Shown piece by piece: positions 21,037 through 21,746 of a DNA stretch of 21,746 nt (positions are counted from its first letter, which is position 1; each line of letters opens with the position of its first letter). The DNA lies in assembly GCA_929200455.1 (NCBI GenBank), contig CAKMZR010000005.1:1-21746 (forward strand), in the 5' to 3' direction. The translations under genes and the position numbers were made by a program. The stretch comes from an uncultured Alphaproteobacteria bacterium (lineage in GTDB: Bacteria; Pseudomonadota; Alphaproteobacteria; CAKMZR01). The notes under the pieces are model-generated. The model was not told the origin of the DNA and searched no databases. It saw only the letters and a program-made list of their open reading frames with translations.

Positions 21037-21746
21037 AGGATTTGGAGTTGGGTGAGGCATTTTTTTAGGTGGGTTTCTGCCTGAGGGGAAAGGGGGATGA
21101 TGGGGGATCGGCAAACGTTATGACATTTATTCATGAGGGAGAGTGCGTATTTGATGGGAGCGGGACTGGGTTCGATGAAGCAAGCTTCATGGAGGGGCAT
21201 GAGGGTATCGCGTATGTGTGCGAGGGTGTTGATATCTTTTTCGAGCCAAGCATTTTGGAGTTGAGCATGGAGTTTGGGGGCGATATTGCAGCTGACGGAG
21301 ATGAGTCCGTGTCCGCCTTGAGCGAGGAAAGCGGGAATACTTCCGTCTTCTCCTGAGAGCAGGATGAAATCATGTCCGAGTTTTGCCCGCATGAGGGTGG
21401 GCAATGTGAGGTCTTTGGTGGCGTCTTTGACACCTTTGATGTGGGGATGTTTTTCGTGAAGACGCGCGAAGGTATCGATTTCCATATTGACGACGGATCG
21501 TGAGGGGATGTTGTAGATGAAGATGGGTATTTCGACGGCATTTGCGATGGCGTCGTAGTGGGCGAAGAGTCCGTTTTGAGAGGGTTTATTGTAGTATGGG
21601 GTGACGATGAGCAGTGCGTCTGCGTTCTTTTCTTGTGCTTGTCGTGAGAGGAAGACGGCTTCTTCTGTATTGTTGGAACCGGTACCTGCGATGACGGGGA
21701 CGCGTCCTTGGACGGTTTTGACGCAGAGTTCGATGATGTGTAGATG
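21033..21746 (-). CDS. dapA: 4-hydroxy-tetrahydrodipicolinate synthase, 5' truncated
   Basis: DapA condenses pyruvate with aspartate semialdehyde, the first committed step of lysine and diaminopimelate synthesis. The window holds the C-terminal 237 residues of about 290; the start lies beyond base 21746. Visible motifs are VIAGTGSNNTEEAV, LLIVTPYYNKPSQNG, IFIYNIPSRS (the catalytic Tyr and the substrate-binding Arg) and HIKGVKDATKD, whose first conserved Lys in GVKDA forms the Schiff base with pyruvate. LLSGEDGSIPAFLAQGGHG is also typical. It is translationally coupled to smpB through a 4-bp overlap. An internal ATG at 21485 is not a real start, since conserved sequence continues upstream to the window edge. 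Confidence 0.97.
   Translation of the reverse strand, partial: HLHIIELCVKTVQGRVPVIAGTGSNNTEEAVFLSRQAQEKNADALLIVTPYYNKPSQNGLFAHYDAIANAVEIPIFIYNIPSRSVVNMEIDTFARLHEKHPHIKGVKDATKDLTLPTLMRAKLGHDFILLSGEDGSIPAFLAQGGHGLISVSCNIAPKLHAQLQNAWLEKDINTLAHIRDTLMPLHEACFIEPSPAPIKYALSLMNKCHNVCRSPIIPLSPQAETHLKKCLTQLQIL

Noticed and set aside
21037..21114. Upstream extension of smpB
   Set aside because: These codons lie inside the dapA coding region and have no SmpB-like sequence; the ATG at 21036 with the ATGA overlap fits the family length.

Overview
The window looks like a piece of an alphaproteobacterial chromosome. I infer this from gene content and order, not from any database search: dapA and smpB overlap by 4 bp, a short SAM methyltransferase is divergent from gloB, a COG4123-type tRNA methyltransferase is present, and the formaldehyde route is glutathione-dependent. 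No tRNA, rRNA, IS element, phage gene or CRISPR array was seen. Coding density is very high, with many 4-bp overlaps, and no gene-free stretch exceeds 300 bases. The + strand is strongly G-over-C rich under genes of both orientations, so codon use depends on the strand a gene lies on (Leu is TTG in + genes and CTC in - genes). This suggests the + strand is the leading strand of one replication arm.

Layout. 1-526: end of a tRNA (adenine-N6)-methyltransferase-like gene (+). 523-3679: a minus-strand operon of a small SAM methyltransferase, a Ca2+/Na+ antiporter and a non-pyrrolysine MttB-family methyltransferase. 3680-4677: promoter, possible leader ORF and gloB. 4761-11027: a giant 2088-residue protein of Ig/cadherin-like repeats with an unusual C-terminal part. 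11035-11905: a small unknown ORF and rnhB. 11913-13940: promoter and a two-gene formaldehyde oxidation operon (class III alcohol dehydrogenase, then S-formylglutathione hydrolase). 13891-14763: an orphan beta-class DNA methyltransferase reading frame with no ordinary start codon. 14723-16971: three related small lipoproteins (-). 17128-20539: a divergent operon of response regulator, histidine kinase and secreted Sel1-repeat protein. 20542-21746: smpB and truncated dapA (-).

The most interesting region is 14723-20539. An RstA/CpxR-like response regulator and its kinase overlap by 4-13 nt (depending on the kinase start), and the kinase overlaps a ten-repeat Sel1 protein with a signal peptide by 4 bp. 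The intergenic region shared with the nearest lipoprotein gene holds three GTRACA elements at an exact 10-bp period, and within them a match to the E. coli RstA box as I remember it. The three lipoproteins share a Spy/CpxP-like layout (lipobox, QxxKL-type helix, FYNSLDxxQ motif), and one ends in a Met/Asp/His-rich tail. My working model is an envelope-stress or metal-sensing circuit. In it the Sel1 protein (compare ExoR acting on ExoS/ChvG) and the lipoproteins (compare CpxP) would modulate the kinase. This is inference and untested.
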